A stretch of 64,000 bases of DNA, taken from assembly GCA_023105745.1 (NCBI GenBank), contig JALGQZ010000006.1, forward strand, positions 35,481,686 through 35,545,685. Reading direction: 5' to 3'. The first letter of the stretch is position 1; the number at the start of each line of letters is the position of its first letter. The position numbers and the translations under genes are program-made. The notes below the pieces were generated by a model. It did no database searches, was not told the DNA's origin, and saw only the letters and a list, made by a program, of their open reading frames with translations. Of this stretch, positions 45,886-58,253 are shown in pieces. Source of the DNA: Austropuccinia psidii. Taxonomy: Eukaryota; Basidiomycota; Pucciniomycetes; Pucciniales; Sphaerophragmiaceae.

Positions 45886-47972
45886 ACACTTATACCAGCA
45901 ATATTCAGCCTTAGAGGGGGTGCAACTAAATTGAATAAAGAAGAATGGAACTCTTTCTGTAAGGAATACTTGTTTAAAAGTCTGAAAAGAGAAAAATGCA
46001 GGGGAGGAAATTTTATCAAAAAAAAATTAGTGAAGAATATACTTGGTCAAAGGAACTAAAAAAAATCTCACCTGCTAAGTCCTTAATCATTTGCTTAATA
46101 ATCCTATTTCCATTGATATTATTATTATTCATTTCTTCAATTTTTCATTTTTCTTACCACTTTCATCCTTCCTCTTTTACAATTCAATTCTTCTTTTATA
46201 CTAAAAAAGAAAGAGACACAAAATAAAATATTAAAAATGTAAAAATAAGCTTCAATGCATATAAGCTTGGAAGGAAGAAAGAGAATATAAGCTTACCTGA
46301 TATCAAATATTTTATCTTATAGTTATATTTATTTTTTTCTCAAGAAAAAGAAAAACAACAACAAAAAAACAATCAGTTTCAACTCAGTTCATATCAGTAG
46401 ATAATTATTATAGAAAGAAACACTTACATTAAATATGTATATATATATATATATATTTCATTATCTATTTTATCTAATTTCCAATTTTATTCAAAAATCA
46501 ATCAGTAAAAAAAAGAGAAAGAAAGAAAGAGACAAAGACAGCATCAGTCCCCACTTAAATTATACTTATAAATGATCACTATATGAAAGCTTACATTAAC
46601 TTTGAATAGTTCATTTTTACAAAACAAGAGGTGATAGTGAACACATTTAAAAAAAAGGCTTCAATAATTAATTTATATTTTTTTTCAGATAAATTTTTAC
46701 AAAGAAATATCAATTTCTCTGAACAGATCATAATCTGAATATTTTCCAAAGATAACATATATCTATGCAGAAAACATAAAGAGCTAGATACAGAATACAA
46801 TCTTAGCCTTATTATTATATTCTTTTGGATTTATATGATTCAGCCTAATTTCATCCCTGCTGCATTTTTCTGGGTTTTGTTCTTTTATATAGCCTTCATG
46901 CATAGATTTTCTAAATGTTTTCTCAATACAACCCACCTGTTTGGGTGTCTATAAAATAGTCGTTCAGATCTCATAATAAATATAATAAAAATATACTTAT
47001 TTCTTGTCTCTCCTCTGATACTATTCCTAGTTTACAAAATCAACTTATCTCAAAAGTTAATACCTATGAAGAGTTCTATTGGGGCTCCAGACTTTGTTCA
47101 ATAACAGTTTTCATATGGAAAATAAAATAAAAACGTCTTTGACAGCAAAGAAAATAGGCGACCTTGAAGACTAAACACTGGAAAGGTGGTGACTAGATAT
47201 CACCAACGCCACTAAACAACTATGATTTAACAAAGATAAAGAAATATAACGAAATGAAGCAACCCAACAAAGATAAAAATGCAGGGACCTTTTGATGCAT
47301 TTTTTAAAAAAAAGAGAGAAAATGTGAATTAGCCACGGAAGCAGGGGTATTTATAGCCAACAGCCCTCCCGTGGCTCATGAAGAAACGTTTATCTCCGCA
47401 TTATTTATGGTGGGAGCTAAAGAGCTCAGAACGTTGGGCTCCTTGAATCACAGCACTTCATCTTACAGGAATAGGAGATAAACAACACACTATAATGGCA
47501 TGCCTTTAGTTTTTGGAGGACAACATCAGCTTCACCAAATACTTACTTACACTTCCGTGGGAGATAACAATTGTCATGCAGAGTATAGAGAAAGACTTAC
47601 CAAACACAAATCAGGAATGCCAGCACCCTTGCATAAGCATCAACAAAATCATGTTACTACCATTGACCCTCCTCTTTTCATTAGGACTAACAAACAATAC
47701 AACCCAGCCATGTGTATAGCAAGGGATTTGGATCATCCTTGGAAAGACGTTCAAGACGCTCTAAAGCCAACCAGCCATCATAATAAAAATTCTAACTCGA
47801 AATTCCAACTTAACACCACTACCAAATATGAATAAAAAAAATACAAGAAATGCAGTCAAATGAGCCAGAAATTGTGAATGCAACATGAAATAATAACAAG
47901 AAATAATGTGTGAACTGAGCCGAAAAGGTTCACAGCAGCTTTATTTAAAACAGAAAATACTTAAGAGGATGT
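45886..47972. other. AT-rich unassigned region before CACTA-2
   Basis: No confident gene. Contents: a short ORF at 45996-46226 with one hydrophobic helix (SLIICLIILFPLILLLFISS) and low-complexity flanks, a TA microsatellite at about 46435-46457, a minus-strand TATA-like TATAAATACC near 47347-47356 that could be a leftward promoter or the U3 of an unrecognised reverse LTR, and an ORF at 47500-47835 of unknown merit. It may be the 3' non-coding part of element C, but I could not match it to the C LTR. Confidence 0.35.
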
Positions 47973-48018
47973 CACCGGGGCGAATCTCGTGTCAATCGTC
48001 GGCGATTGACTTCACGTC
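47973..48018 (+). repeat. CACTA-2 terminal inverted repeat
   Basis: CACCGGGGCG start, otherwise almost identical to the TIRs of CACTA-1, including the inner GTCAATCG / CGATTGAC palindrome. Followed by ACGTCAAGC repeats to about 48090. Confidence 0.9.
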
Positions 48019-48303
48019 AAGCAAATGTCAAGCAGGATAAAAGTCGAGCTCACGTCAAGCGAAAATCAAGCGAACGTCAAGCACACGTCACACTCTGGTC
48101 TTACACCAAATCCTGTGACATCCAATAATATTGGTTCCCCTGTGCCTTCAACTCAGATTCCTCACCACCTGATCATCCACAACCGTCCGATGATTGGTAA
48201 AAATTACACCAGACCCGCCTGTTTGCACACACACACATCAAAGATGTCCTTCAGCCAGTTTTGATATAGGCGGGGGGTTTGACTTCACCAGGTCATCCAT
48301 GAA

Positions 48304-48540
48304 GTGTGCGTGTTCATTGGCGTGTGCGGGCGCGTTTGCGTGTGCATTGGCGTGTGCGGGCGCGTTTGCGTGTGCATTGGCGTGTGCGGGTGCGGGTGGG
48401 TGGGCGTGTGCATTGGCGTGTGCGGGTGGGTTTGCGTGTGCATTGGCGTGTGCGGGTGGGTGTGCAATTGCATTGGCGTTTGCGGGTGCGTGGGCGTGTG
48501 CATTGGCGCGTGCGGGTGCACATGCGGGTGTGGGTACGCA
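48304..48540. repeat. 3' subterminal CG-rich array, expanded version
   Basis: About eight units of roughly 30 bp, GTGTGCGGGCGCGTTTGC then GTGTGCATTGGC with variants. Long ORFs on both strands across it (Cys/Gly/Val, Arg/Val or Thr/His/Pro repeats) are artefacts. Confidence 0.85.
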
Positions 48541-48797
48541 AAAGCCGATTCCGCTTCCAACATGATGATGGCGCAGTTAGAAATTTTGGATGCTATGAAA
48601 GGTGAGTGTGTGGGTCATTTGATCATTGGACTTGGCTTATTCACACTGTACCCAATGTCAAAATAGTAAGTTCTTTGTGGCAATGTGAAATAATGGGCTT
48701 TGCTTGTCACAATGGCATGTCTCTGTCACTAAATTTTGAGGCAATGATTTCACTAGCAAAATTGCTAATGAATCTGAGAGATTTGCATTTTTGTAGA

Positions 48798-51700
48798 CTA
48801 AATATCATGAAATAACGGCTTTATCATTACAAGCAGTCCACATGACAGAGCTTTGTTATCATACAATCCACAGTTACCTTCTATTTCTTCTTCTGATATA
48901 ATCAAGTGTCCATCATCAAAACCAACAGCTTTATAAATATTGATATACGGCCAATCTGGTAGGAAATTCACATCAATCTTCAAAGTTTTTAAAATCAGAA
49001 AGTTATTATTCAGTATGCTAGATGGCTCAGAGACTTTGAAAATGCTATCAATAATACCAAATTGTCGTGAGTTGCCCCTCAGAAAACATATCACACTGTT
49101 GCTGATATTTTTGGATTCAGTTGAAAATATATTGTTCCCAATATTAATGTTTGAAACTGGAAAATACCAAGGTGAGACAATCCTTGAAGTGGGAGGACTT
49201 GTGGATTGCATGGTAGTGTCTAAGCTGATCCAATCAACTACTTCCCTTGTGGAATGAAAATTCTGGAAGTACTCAACCAGGCAAGCATAATTTTGTTGGT
49301 CATGGCGGGATGGCTTGTTATATTTATGGTGATTGAACACGGCAGGTGGCTGTGATTCGAAAAGCTGTTTTATTTCACATGGCACAGATGGGGATTTCAG
49401 GAGAACGGAAAGGTTGGAACATCGACAGATATGTTGAAGTAAGGTTTTATCTATATCATCTATTCAGAGTTGCAAAAAGTTAGTCTTATTCAGTTCAGGT
49501 GTTTCATCAATGTGAATATATTGATCTTATTAATTGACGTACATATCTTGTTATTTGTTGGAATCTTTGCAAATACTCCAATCAAGCGCTCATAACCCCA
49601 TGTGGCTGAGGCTTGTGCTGGGCCCCAACATTGGAAGAGTTCGGGAATATGATCAGCAAAATGATGATTTGGTTTACTTTTCTGTTTTGGGAACAGGTGT
49701 TGATTGGAAAGGCGGGATTTTTTCCAATGTTCAGCAAATGCAGTCGCATCATCTATTGAAACAATCCAGCTTGTGGCAATGTTGATAGCACTAATCAAAT
49801 GGAATGTATTCTTGGCTAGTTCATTTGCAAGTTCTTCTGACCGACCCATTTTTCTTTTAGTGTTGGCAGATTGGTGTGCATCTAATGACATCTGTTGACT
49901 GAGCATTAGAAATGGAATATAGACCTTATATAAGAGAGCCCATTCAGCGGCTTTTAAGCTACCATGAGAGGGGGAACCCATTTTGCGGGGAACTCTTGTC
50001 CATGATGAGGGAATTATGGTCTCAGATATGATTTGTCGGAGATGCTCAAGAGCCTCACCCTTGATCTGGTGATCACTCAGTGCAGTGATATCCAATTCAG
50101 AGGGTATTTCAGAAGTGGGGATGTAATCGGCATCAAATCAAGGAATCTCCGCAGAACCACTAGATGGATGTTCTGTGTTAGGGGTGGGCATTGGGAAGTA
50201 GTTTTTTCGGGTGGAAGTAGTGGGGAGTGGCTCATTTATTATTTTTGCTGCGTCTCTTCTCAGGGAGCGGGCCTCTCTCAATGTGATTTTATCAAGAGAG
50301 CTGTTGGAGGTCTTGGAATCTGAGTCTGAACTGTTGGTGTCATTGGATTTCCTGCGGGACCTGAAGTAAATTTTTGATTTCGCCTCTGGAATGCACAATT
50401 TGAAAGTTGCATGATCCTTCAAAATTCCAAGTATTAAATTATGCATTATGTCAAGATTAACCATTCTGGTTGCATCCCAATACAGAAGGTCTTCCAAAAT
50501 TGAATATCGCACTCCATACTCAGAGAAAATTGCTTGTCTTTGTTGTGGGGTTGCCCGAAGCCATTTGGCAATGGTTGATTTATGACTTTGGTATGAGCGC
50601 CTGTAGTGAAATTGAGGACCAATTTCTTCAATTTGAGCTTTGTGAATGGTGCAAAAATTACAAAAGTGGTTTCCTGAATGGGAAATAAATCCAGTAAGCT
50701 TGCGCATGGCAACCACATCCGCAATGGCTGTGAGGATGGCAACACGGATAAAGGATCCTGATGGACCTGTTGAGGTGGGTGCAAAATGGTAACCCTGCCA
50801 TAGCTCTTTGAGCTCGTTGATGAGTGGCATTAATAGATAATTCAATTGAAGCGCAGTTGGCTCCTTTGGACCAGGGATGATTCCTGCAACATAGACATTC
50901 TCGTGCTTCAATCTTTCACTTGGGGGGAGATTAAGACAAATAAGCATGATAGGTCCAATGCTAGCCAACCGGGTTGACTTTCCATGTGCATTAAACCAGT
51001 CCACATATATGGAGAAGGCCAATGCACCAGGAATGGACATGAATGGGGGGTCATGGATATTTCTAGTGCCAGTGAAGCGTCTCCAGACCAATCCATCCCA
51101 GACGTCATGTTTTGGGGAATCTTCGGGAGTTTGGGATTGTTGATGTTGATGCAGAATGTCCATAATTCCAGCCCGCTGGAGAAATCTGGCAAGCCAATTT
51201 TTGAATGGTTGATAAATGAAATGTTTTGTTGGTATAAATTTTTGCTTCATGTTGGTTGTGTTTTGGGTGTGGGGTTCAGATGAATAGATGAATTTGCCTA
51301 ATGATTGTGTGCAAGGGGGATCATGATCATTTGGGTCATTATGGCGTTGACAGTGGGGTTGGTCAGTTGTGACTGATTCAGTAAGGCCATTAAGAGAGAA
51401 ACATTGAGGACAACATATATAGTTTTGAATCACTGGCTCCAATTGGAGATGTTCAAATATGGTACTCAGATCTTGAGGTATATGGAATGCAGGAGCGGGG
51501 GGACCAGCTGAGCTTGAGATACTGGACTTGATCAGCAGGTTCAGGGCGGGGTTGAGTATGCGTGAAGCCCTGCGGGGTAAATTATACCTTAATGATAGAA
51601 TGGCAGATATTATCATTCCTAGGTCTTGTGGGGGAAGGGTTTGACTGCCACTATATGGTTTCTGTGCAGTTGAATTGAGAGCCGCTGCAGTTGGGAAAGT

Positions 51701-51958
51701 GCTTAGGGTCAAATGTGAATAATCAGCTGGGAAGATTTGATCCAATAGAATTTGTGGGCACCCAGATCCTGATGCAGAAGTAGGGATGTTTGGAAGAGAT
51801 TTGGGTGCAAGGGTTGATTTGAGCTTTTTAATGTGCTGTTTATATTGGAAAGGTGTGAAGGCAACTCCTTGCCTATCACCCTCAGGGGAAGAGTGTGTTT
51901 GAGTTGAGCAGTGTTGACACATGCATATACGCATTGAGGAATAGGGCCGGGTTGTCAT
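48798..51958 (-). pseudogene. Tnp2-type CACTA transposase, CACTA-2 copy (one stop)
   Basis: Exon 1 is 51958-49543, a GT-AG intron of 83 bp lies at 49542-49460, and exon 2 is 49459-48798. The spliced length is 1026 codons, with no frameshift seen. It carries the same motifs as the CACTA-1 copy: DWFNAH, ICLNLPPSERLK, GIIPGPKEP, GFISHSGNHFCNFC, LDIMHNLILGILKDH. Exon 2 is fully open to its natural stop, unlike CACTA-1. The single defect is a TGA at 50138-50140 where CACTA-1 has TCA (Ser), in a Ser-rich linker after the catalytic core. The lesions of the two copies are thus complementary in position. The first 606 residues, including the Tnp2 core, could still be made. Confidence 0.9.
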
Positions 51959-52918
51959 TGTTGCAGGAATTGGGAGTACGGTTGGTTTGTGTATAAATAT
52001 CTATGGTTGATGTGAAAGTGTTTAGGAGTGTTATTAATTGGAAATAAAATTAAGTGATTATTTATGAAGGGGGAGATGATTTGAGCCAGCTGAGGATTTT
52101 ATCCCATTTGTAATGGAGCATGAGCTGCAGTGGATAAAGCTTAACATGTCTCATCTGGATGGCGGAATTGGTTAGGCGTTTAATTGGGTAAAATGCCATG
52201 CTGCTCCATGCTCATACATATTCTAGTTTATTTACACATTGTGATAGTGCGGGTTTTACCATTGAGGGGGTTCCATTAGTGAAGTGTTACCATTGAATTG
52301 AGGGGATTAACATTTAACCCATGTACGCTGGCACGCCATCGTACATGGTTTAAACCTTATTACAGACATAACTATATAACTCTATTACATAAGGGGGTGG
52401 AGTGCAGCTAAAGTCTTGGTATTTGGTTTGAGTGCGGCGGGCTTTGAATCAGTTGGAATGTGATTTGGATTGTCTTGCCTTTCGTGAAAAGGTGATGTCT
52501 CTTTTGTGGGTAAATCCTTCATGAATATACCCCTTTACAGATGTACAATGTTGTGGAATTTCAATGCATATATTGGCAGTTTGGATAATTCACAAAATGT
52601 GACAATGGGGAGGCGGAAATGTTACCAAATATGATTACTTATGGATGATGGGTCCCCTTTCAGATCAAGGAAATATCACATTATATTCTGGTAGGCCGTG
52701 CAGGGTGGTTTCCGACAAAAGCAGAGGAGCTCAAGAGGAGGCAGGGAGGATTCTCCTCAAAAGAGTCTTATCCGACTTCCACACAACACTTAGTTCCAAC
52801 TATTCATAGAATTTCTCTATTCTAAATTTGAAAAGATTTCATCTCATATCACTCTATTTTATCATAATACTGAGGTGTTTTATCTAGTTAAAAATATTAG
52901 TGTACTTTTTCGGCCCTT
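51959..52918. promoter_or_regulatory. Divergent promoter region of transposase and gene U, CACTA-2
   Basis: Non-coding 960-bp spacer equivalent to 25168-26127, with the palindrome at 52321-52346. Confidence 0.5.
52321..52346. promoter_or_regulatory. 26-bp palindrome in CACTA-2 (transposase / gene U)
   Basis: ATGTACGCTGGCA then CGCCATCGTACAT. Counterpart of site 5. Confidence 0.85.
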
Positions 52919-54980
52919 ATGTCATCTTTCAAGTCACATAAATCCCGTTCAGGTTCTGTTCATGACTCAAATAGTGAATCTAGCATAGAATATGTTCAAA
53001 CACAGTCACCATTGAGCCCCAACATTCCTCTCACAACCCCTATCGCATCCTCAATGAATGTATCAGGTCTTAAAATTGATGTGGGCAATCCAAAGGCTCC
53101 AACTTCAAGCACTTGGTTGATCCCAAATATTTCCGTCACTCCAATTCCCCCGAATCCCACTAATACACAAACGCATGTGTCTCAGGGGCCAGAAGGCACA
53201 CCTCAAATCTCATCACACGCTAATCCCCAATCAAAATTTCCACGTGAGTTCCTCCTTAATCCCGGTCGGAATCCAGTCGCATCCCAGGATCCCTTTGGCC
53301 AAAGTAAACAGCCAACCCTCAATATTCCATCAGGATCTCAGGTTCATGTGGGTGATGAAAGGCGCGTGGATGGGGGGCGACGAAAAAGACCTTTGGAAAA
53401 TGTCTCTTGGAGCGGTCTGTCGGAGGGAAATCCAGTATTGACGCTTCATCAAAGTAAGTCATTTGAATTTTGGAGTATGACCTTTTTCACAATTTGATAT
53501 GTTTGTTTCATGGGTTAGATATGGCACCTAAAGGCAAGTCAGTCCGATCTCAGGAGCCAATTGAAGATTGTGAGGATCACCAGTCTTCATTAATGTTTTG
53601 ATGTGTTAACTGATGATTTGCATGTCAGGGGATGAACTTTATGTGTCTTCACCTCTGGTCCATAAAGAGAAAGTCACTGGATGTCATCATCCATATGCCT
53701 CCAAACCAAGAACGGGTCATGCCAGTACATCAAGAGAAAGAATGGTGGATGATGAGGATGAGAACATGTCTCCGACTCAAAGTGAAAGAAATGATGAACC
53801 AACGAGGGACAATTTCACCGCGCATGAGCAAGGCACTCAATCAAATAGTGAGTTCACCCATCCTCAGCTGGGCCTTGCCCAGAGTATGCTTGAACAATCC
53901 GAGGTTAGACAGCAAAGGAACCAGGCCCGCAAAGCTCACAATGTGGCGAAACGTGCAAGCCAGAAGGAGCAACAAAAATGGCTGAAGGCAGAACTTCCAG
54001 AGAATGTCCATGGAATGAGATCAGCAGTACACGCACATTGCCTGTTCCTACTCAAAGTTAGGGATAAGGATTTTTCCTCACTACCAGCACCACCCAGCAC
54101 AGAAGAGCGTGAAATTGCAATTCAAGTGGCTGGTCATCTTGGTTATGTCCCCGAGGATGTTTTCAATGAGCCATCAACACAGGTTCAGTCTCAGGGTTTC
54201 CAAAGCTACTGCGAAAATGAGCTCCACAAGCTAGGACTAAAGCGATTCACTTGGGACTGGGAGAGCTCATGGCAACATCCGTTTAACGAGCTGATGTCTA
54301 TGGTGTTTTACCGTACATTCCGTCTCGCACTTGTCAGCACTGAGTATCATCACTACTGTTGGAACAAGGATCATAACAACTATGGGGTCGTGGCAGCTTT
54401 AATGGAGCGATATTTCACTTATTTGAAAAGAGAATGGAAGTCTATTCAAAAGGATGCGGAGTATTTGGTTAAAAAGAAGGAGAATCAAAAGCTCGCAAAG
54501 ATTCGTCAAAGAGTTAGTTACTGTATCTCTTCTTCATTGTGGACCAAGTCTGATGATGATCTACTTGATTATGTGCAGACCTGTGAGCGCCGTCGTGAAT
54601 GGTGTGATACGGCTAAATTTCCCATTCTAGAATCACAATTCAATGACCCTCGAGTATGCTCAGATACTGAGGAGGTACTGGAAAATGGCCGTCAAGTTTA
54701 CCGCAAAGTGGGATTACGCTGGCGCTCCCAGTTATTTAATGATTTGGTATTGAAAATGGATAGAGACATAGAGTTTTGTAATCGGATTAAAAAAAAGGGT
54801 AAAAAAACTATTGATAGATTGCCAGAATTACGATCGACAGATGATGGTGATATTCCGGAAGGCCTATCATTTCAGGTATTTGATCAAGATTGGCTCAAAG
54901 GCTGTAGTAAGATGCAGACTAGCGCCCTCAAGATACTTGACATGCCAGTTATTAGGCCTAATGGTGATGCTCTGCAATAA
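52919..54980 (+). CDS. Gene U: unknown 645-residue protein of the CACTA-like element
   Basis: Spliced model: exons 52919-53453, 53519-53569 and 53629-54980, with introns of 65 and 59 bp; phases agree and the total is 646 codons with no stop. The second intron's donor is GTGAGG here but GTGAGT in the other copy. The N-terminal 180 residues are Ser/Pro/Thr-rich and disordered, with a basic patch (RRVDGGRRKRP). A short middle follows, then a helical C-terminal domain from about residue 270 (KWLKAELPENVHGMRSAVHA..., CERRREWCDTAKF). No motif I recognise. It is divergent from the transposase and shares its promoter region, which suggests co-regulation. This is the best-preserved gene in either copy, so it may still be expressed. 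Confidence 0.7.
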
Positions 54981-55287
54981 CTTAGTAATTTGTCACGGTA
55001 TAGCACTGTGACAAATTAAAATTTTGTGAATTATTTGTGCAGGTGTAATAAAATCTGATTATTATCTCTTAAGGATGCAACAACTTGCTAAATATGTTAG
55101 AATATAGACAATATGAATTGAAATGTATCACCGTCTCCCTTAGCAATAATACTCTATTGCTCATTTTCATTGAGGAAATATTGAAGAAGTTCGATCCAGC
55201 TCATGGTGTTCATAATTGTGGACCTGTGCCAGAGTCAACAGGAGTTATCAACTTTGTCAATCACAAAATATATAATATCAGTAAGGC

Positions 55288-57720
55288 TCACGCAGTTAAT
55301 GATTGTTTCTTTTCTTGGACCTATTGGTGATTGGAATATGGCATTCCCATAAGGAAGGATTTCAGAATAGTAATACAATCAAGTGAAAGATGAGCTTGAA
55401 AGGTACCTTCCGCATGTTGACCTCAACTGAATGAGGAGTGATATAGTGGATGACCTGTACAGGTCGTTGTTGGCCAATACGATGTAGACGATCAACAGCC
55501 TGAGCCTCAATGGCTGGGTTCCAATTGGGCTCCTGGAAATGTGGATGTCAGGGTCCGAAAATCAGGGGAGAATTTTGGGGGGAAACTCACCATTAAATAG
55601 ACTATATTAGCACAAGTTATATTGAGGCCAGTTCCAGCCGCGGAAATGGATGCAATGAGTACTTCACATTCAGGATTATTGAAGAAATTCTCAAGCGCCT
55701 TGTCCTGCGCTCGTGGTGTAATTGTTCCATCAATTCGTGCTGAAAGGATAGAGTGATGGGCAAGAGCAATACCAATTCTACAATATAAAAAAGTCAGATG
55801 GAGTCAATTGGTAATGGATGCATATTAGAATTAACGCACAAATCTAGAAATTGGGTCCATTGGGTATAAACCACCGATTTCGTCGGACCACACCTTGTTT
55901 GTTTGTTCTTCATTAAGCTTTGTAGGAGGTGTGCAATTTTACTACTCATCATGCATGTTTCCACATCCACAATAGTTCGTGTGATTCTTGGGGAGTTATC
56001 CTGAGTGCTCCTGCCCTCGGGGTCTTCCAACTCCGCCTCCGCAATTGTGTTAAGCATGATGTGATGGTTACAACATATTCGCAGCTTATTAATATTTCTG
56101 AAAAATTCTCCTGGTCCTTTGCTTTTGGATGATAGGAATTCTTCATATAATATGGAATATTCTTGCTGCATGGTCGGGTTGAGTGGGAGCAGCTCATAAT
56201 GATGGGTAATAGTGGGGAGGGATTCGAGATGTGTGGTTTTGGTGCGGCGCAAACTTAAATGCCGCAATGCCAAATGCAAAATATCATTGCAACCTTTTGA
56301 AAGACTACTCAGGATGAATGGTGACCAGTTATCTTGATCGGCGCTCTGGGGTTGAGTGATGAATGATATTATGCCCAAAAGGTCATAAATGGTGTTGTGA
56401 ATAGGTGTGCCCGTTAAACATATTTGACGGGATGAAAGGAGGCTATTAATGGCACGGTGAGTGGCAGTGTATTGAGAGCGAATATAGCTATAAGAGGGGG
56501 AAAGGGTTATTGGATATAAAAGGTAATTTGAATCATTTAAGCTCAGCCACTCACTGTGCTTCATCCAAGATTATACGATGCCAATTGATTTGAAAAATGA
56601 ATCATGTAGAGGGATTGGTTTGCTTAAATTCTTGGGTGATAGTATTGTAAGAAGTGATGATGATATCATATTCTAAAATGTCGGCTTGGGATAATGAGTG
56701 ACGAGTGGGACCATGGTAGATTTTGGCATGCAGTGCTCCAGCCTGAGCATGCTTGGATATTTCTGATTGCCAGTTGGTAATTAAGCGAGGGGGGCAGATG
56801 ATCATGGTGGGCGTGGAGCGATGGGGGTTTGCAATCATCCGCTCCTTGGAGGTACCAATTAGAGCAATGGCCTGAATGGTTTTACCTAATCCCATATCAT
56901 CCGCGAGCAGTCCTCCAAGAGGGGTATTGGTCGAAAGGGATTCAAATGAGCTAACGACCTTGTTTGTAATGATGTGCCTGGCATTGAAAGTGGATCCTGG
57001 GGGTGAGGTGGCCCAAAGGTTACGGGCTGATTGGCCATTGGGGATTTCTCGATCCCAGAGAAAAGCTAGTCCGGTCTTTTGATGAGGGAGGAGGGGGGTT
57101 TGAATAATGGCATGGGGCGGGGTTATCATGGGGAGGTCTGATCCACTGGGTAATTGTATCAGTTTTTGCTTGGAAATCAATGATGAAACAGCAGGATATG
57201 AAGCAGGCATCGAGTTTGAAGCGGGAAATGTCGGAGTAAAGAGTTGACATTGACAATGAGTAGTACAGTCATATTCTTTGGGCATTTTAAGCTTGAAATC
57301 TTGTGTTTGAAAGCTTTCCATTATGAATAGAATGTTTGGATACCATGTGAAGAACATCAATGCTAGATTGGGTTTCTGAGATGAGGAGGGATCATTGGCA
57401 TCAGTCATAAATACTCCCTCAACGAATAATATTTGAGTAGGATTGGATTGGCAATTTTCAATCCATGCCCCACCAGGACCACAGTGCATGAACGTTTTTG
57501 GTGCCCCAAGGAATGGTATCAACGTTTGGGAAAGGGTTCCTGGGAGAGAGCCAATAGCATGCTGGTGATTGGGGAGATATACGAATATGTTGTGTTGATT
57601 GTGCCATAGGATAATCCAAGAACCTAAGTGGGAATTCTCAGGCTTTAAGGTTATATCACTATTTATTTGAATACGAATATTAATCATCCCAATGCAAAGT
57701 GGTTGTGAAGGGGTTGACAT
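55288..57720 (-). pseudogene. SNF2-family ATPase, CACTA-2 copy (one stop)
   Basis: Spliced model: exons 57720-56555, 56487-55840, 55777-55591, 55532-55407 and 55320-55288, with introns of 67, 62, 58 and 86 bp. All phases agree, giving about 719 residues. Motifs: Walker A LLADDMGLGKTIQ, DEAHYIRSQ (split by intron 1), LTGTPIHNTIYDLLG, then the C-terminal helicase lobe with FLDLIGIALAHHSILSARIDG, SAAGTGLNITCANIVYLM and EAQAVDRLHRIGQQRPVQVIHY. These are the conserved SNF2 motifs of the Rad5/HLTF-like type; I see no RING or HIRAN domain. One nonsense TGA at 56602-56604 (TCA in CACTA-1) falls between the Walker A and DEAH motifs. Likely role: ATP-driven remodelling of chromatin at the element. Confidence 0.9.
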
Positions 57721-58227
57721 GATGGCTATTTTAAATTATTTGGGGACAGTTGCAAATTATATGATCGGGAAGGGTTAGCTAAAGGGAATGAAGCGCAATA
57801 AGCGCAGGTGGGGAGCATATATGAGTGGCAGCAACAGGCCAAAAGGGGGATGGCCTGTGGTTACGTGCATGGTCTTGATGGAGGTGGGCCTCTTGGGCAC
57901 ATAATTTTCATATCCGATTTGGGGCATATATCAAGGCAAGGTGGCCAAAATGTGGGTGCACCATTATGACTGCTGGATCTGCAGCGATTTACGAAAACTT
58001 TGGTGGAACAAGGTTGACATTAGCACATCCGAAATTGGGTGGGTTGTAGCAACTTATTGTGGAGGGCATATCAGAGGCATGCAGTCATGTTTGCTGGTGT
58101 GACAGCGAACATGGATGCATATATATCTTCCTCAGGTAAATTGTCGCACAGGGACCTACTGGGCAATGTTGGCGGTTTCAAAGGGCAATCTCACTGTGGG
58201 GATGCTTGTGTGTAGGCGGGTGAGATA

Positions 58228-58253
58228 TGTTCGGTGGCGTGCCACCGAACATG
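58228..58253. promoter_or_regulatory. 26-bp palindrome in CACTA-2 (upstream of SNF2)
   Basis: ATGTTCGGTGGCG then TGCCACCGAACAT. It contains CGG and CCG triplets separated by 10 bases, palindromic except at the centre. Counterpart of site 4. Confidence 0.85.

Noticed and set aside
47500..47835. ORF of 111 residues before CACTA-2
   Set aside because: A second frame over the same bases is also open, no motif is visible and no neighbour supports it; left as unassigned sequence.
48194..48605. Cys/Gly/Val-, Arg/Val- or Ala/Cys-rich ORFs near the CACTA-2 end
   Set aside because: Products of the CG-rich subterminal array; homologous sequence in CACTA-1 is much shorter, so no conserved protein.
50138..50140. 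TGA in the CACTA-2 transposase as part of an intron
   Set aside because: The other copy is open here with TCA and no GT-AG pair fits; a point mutation is simpler.
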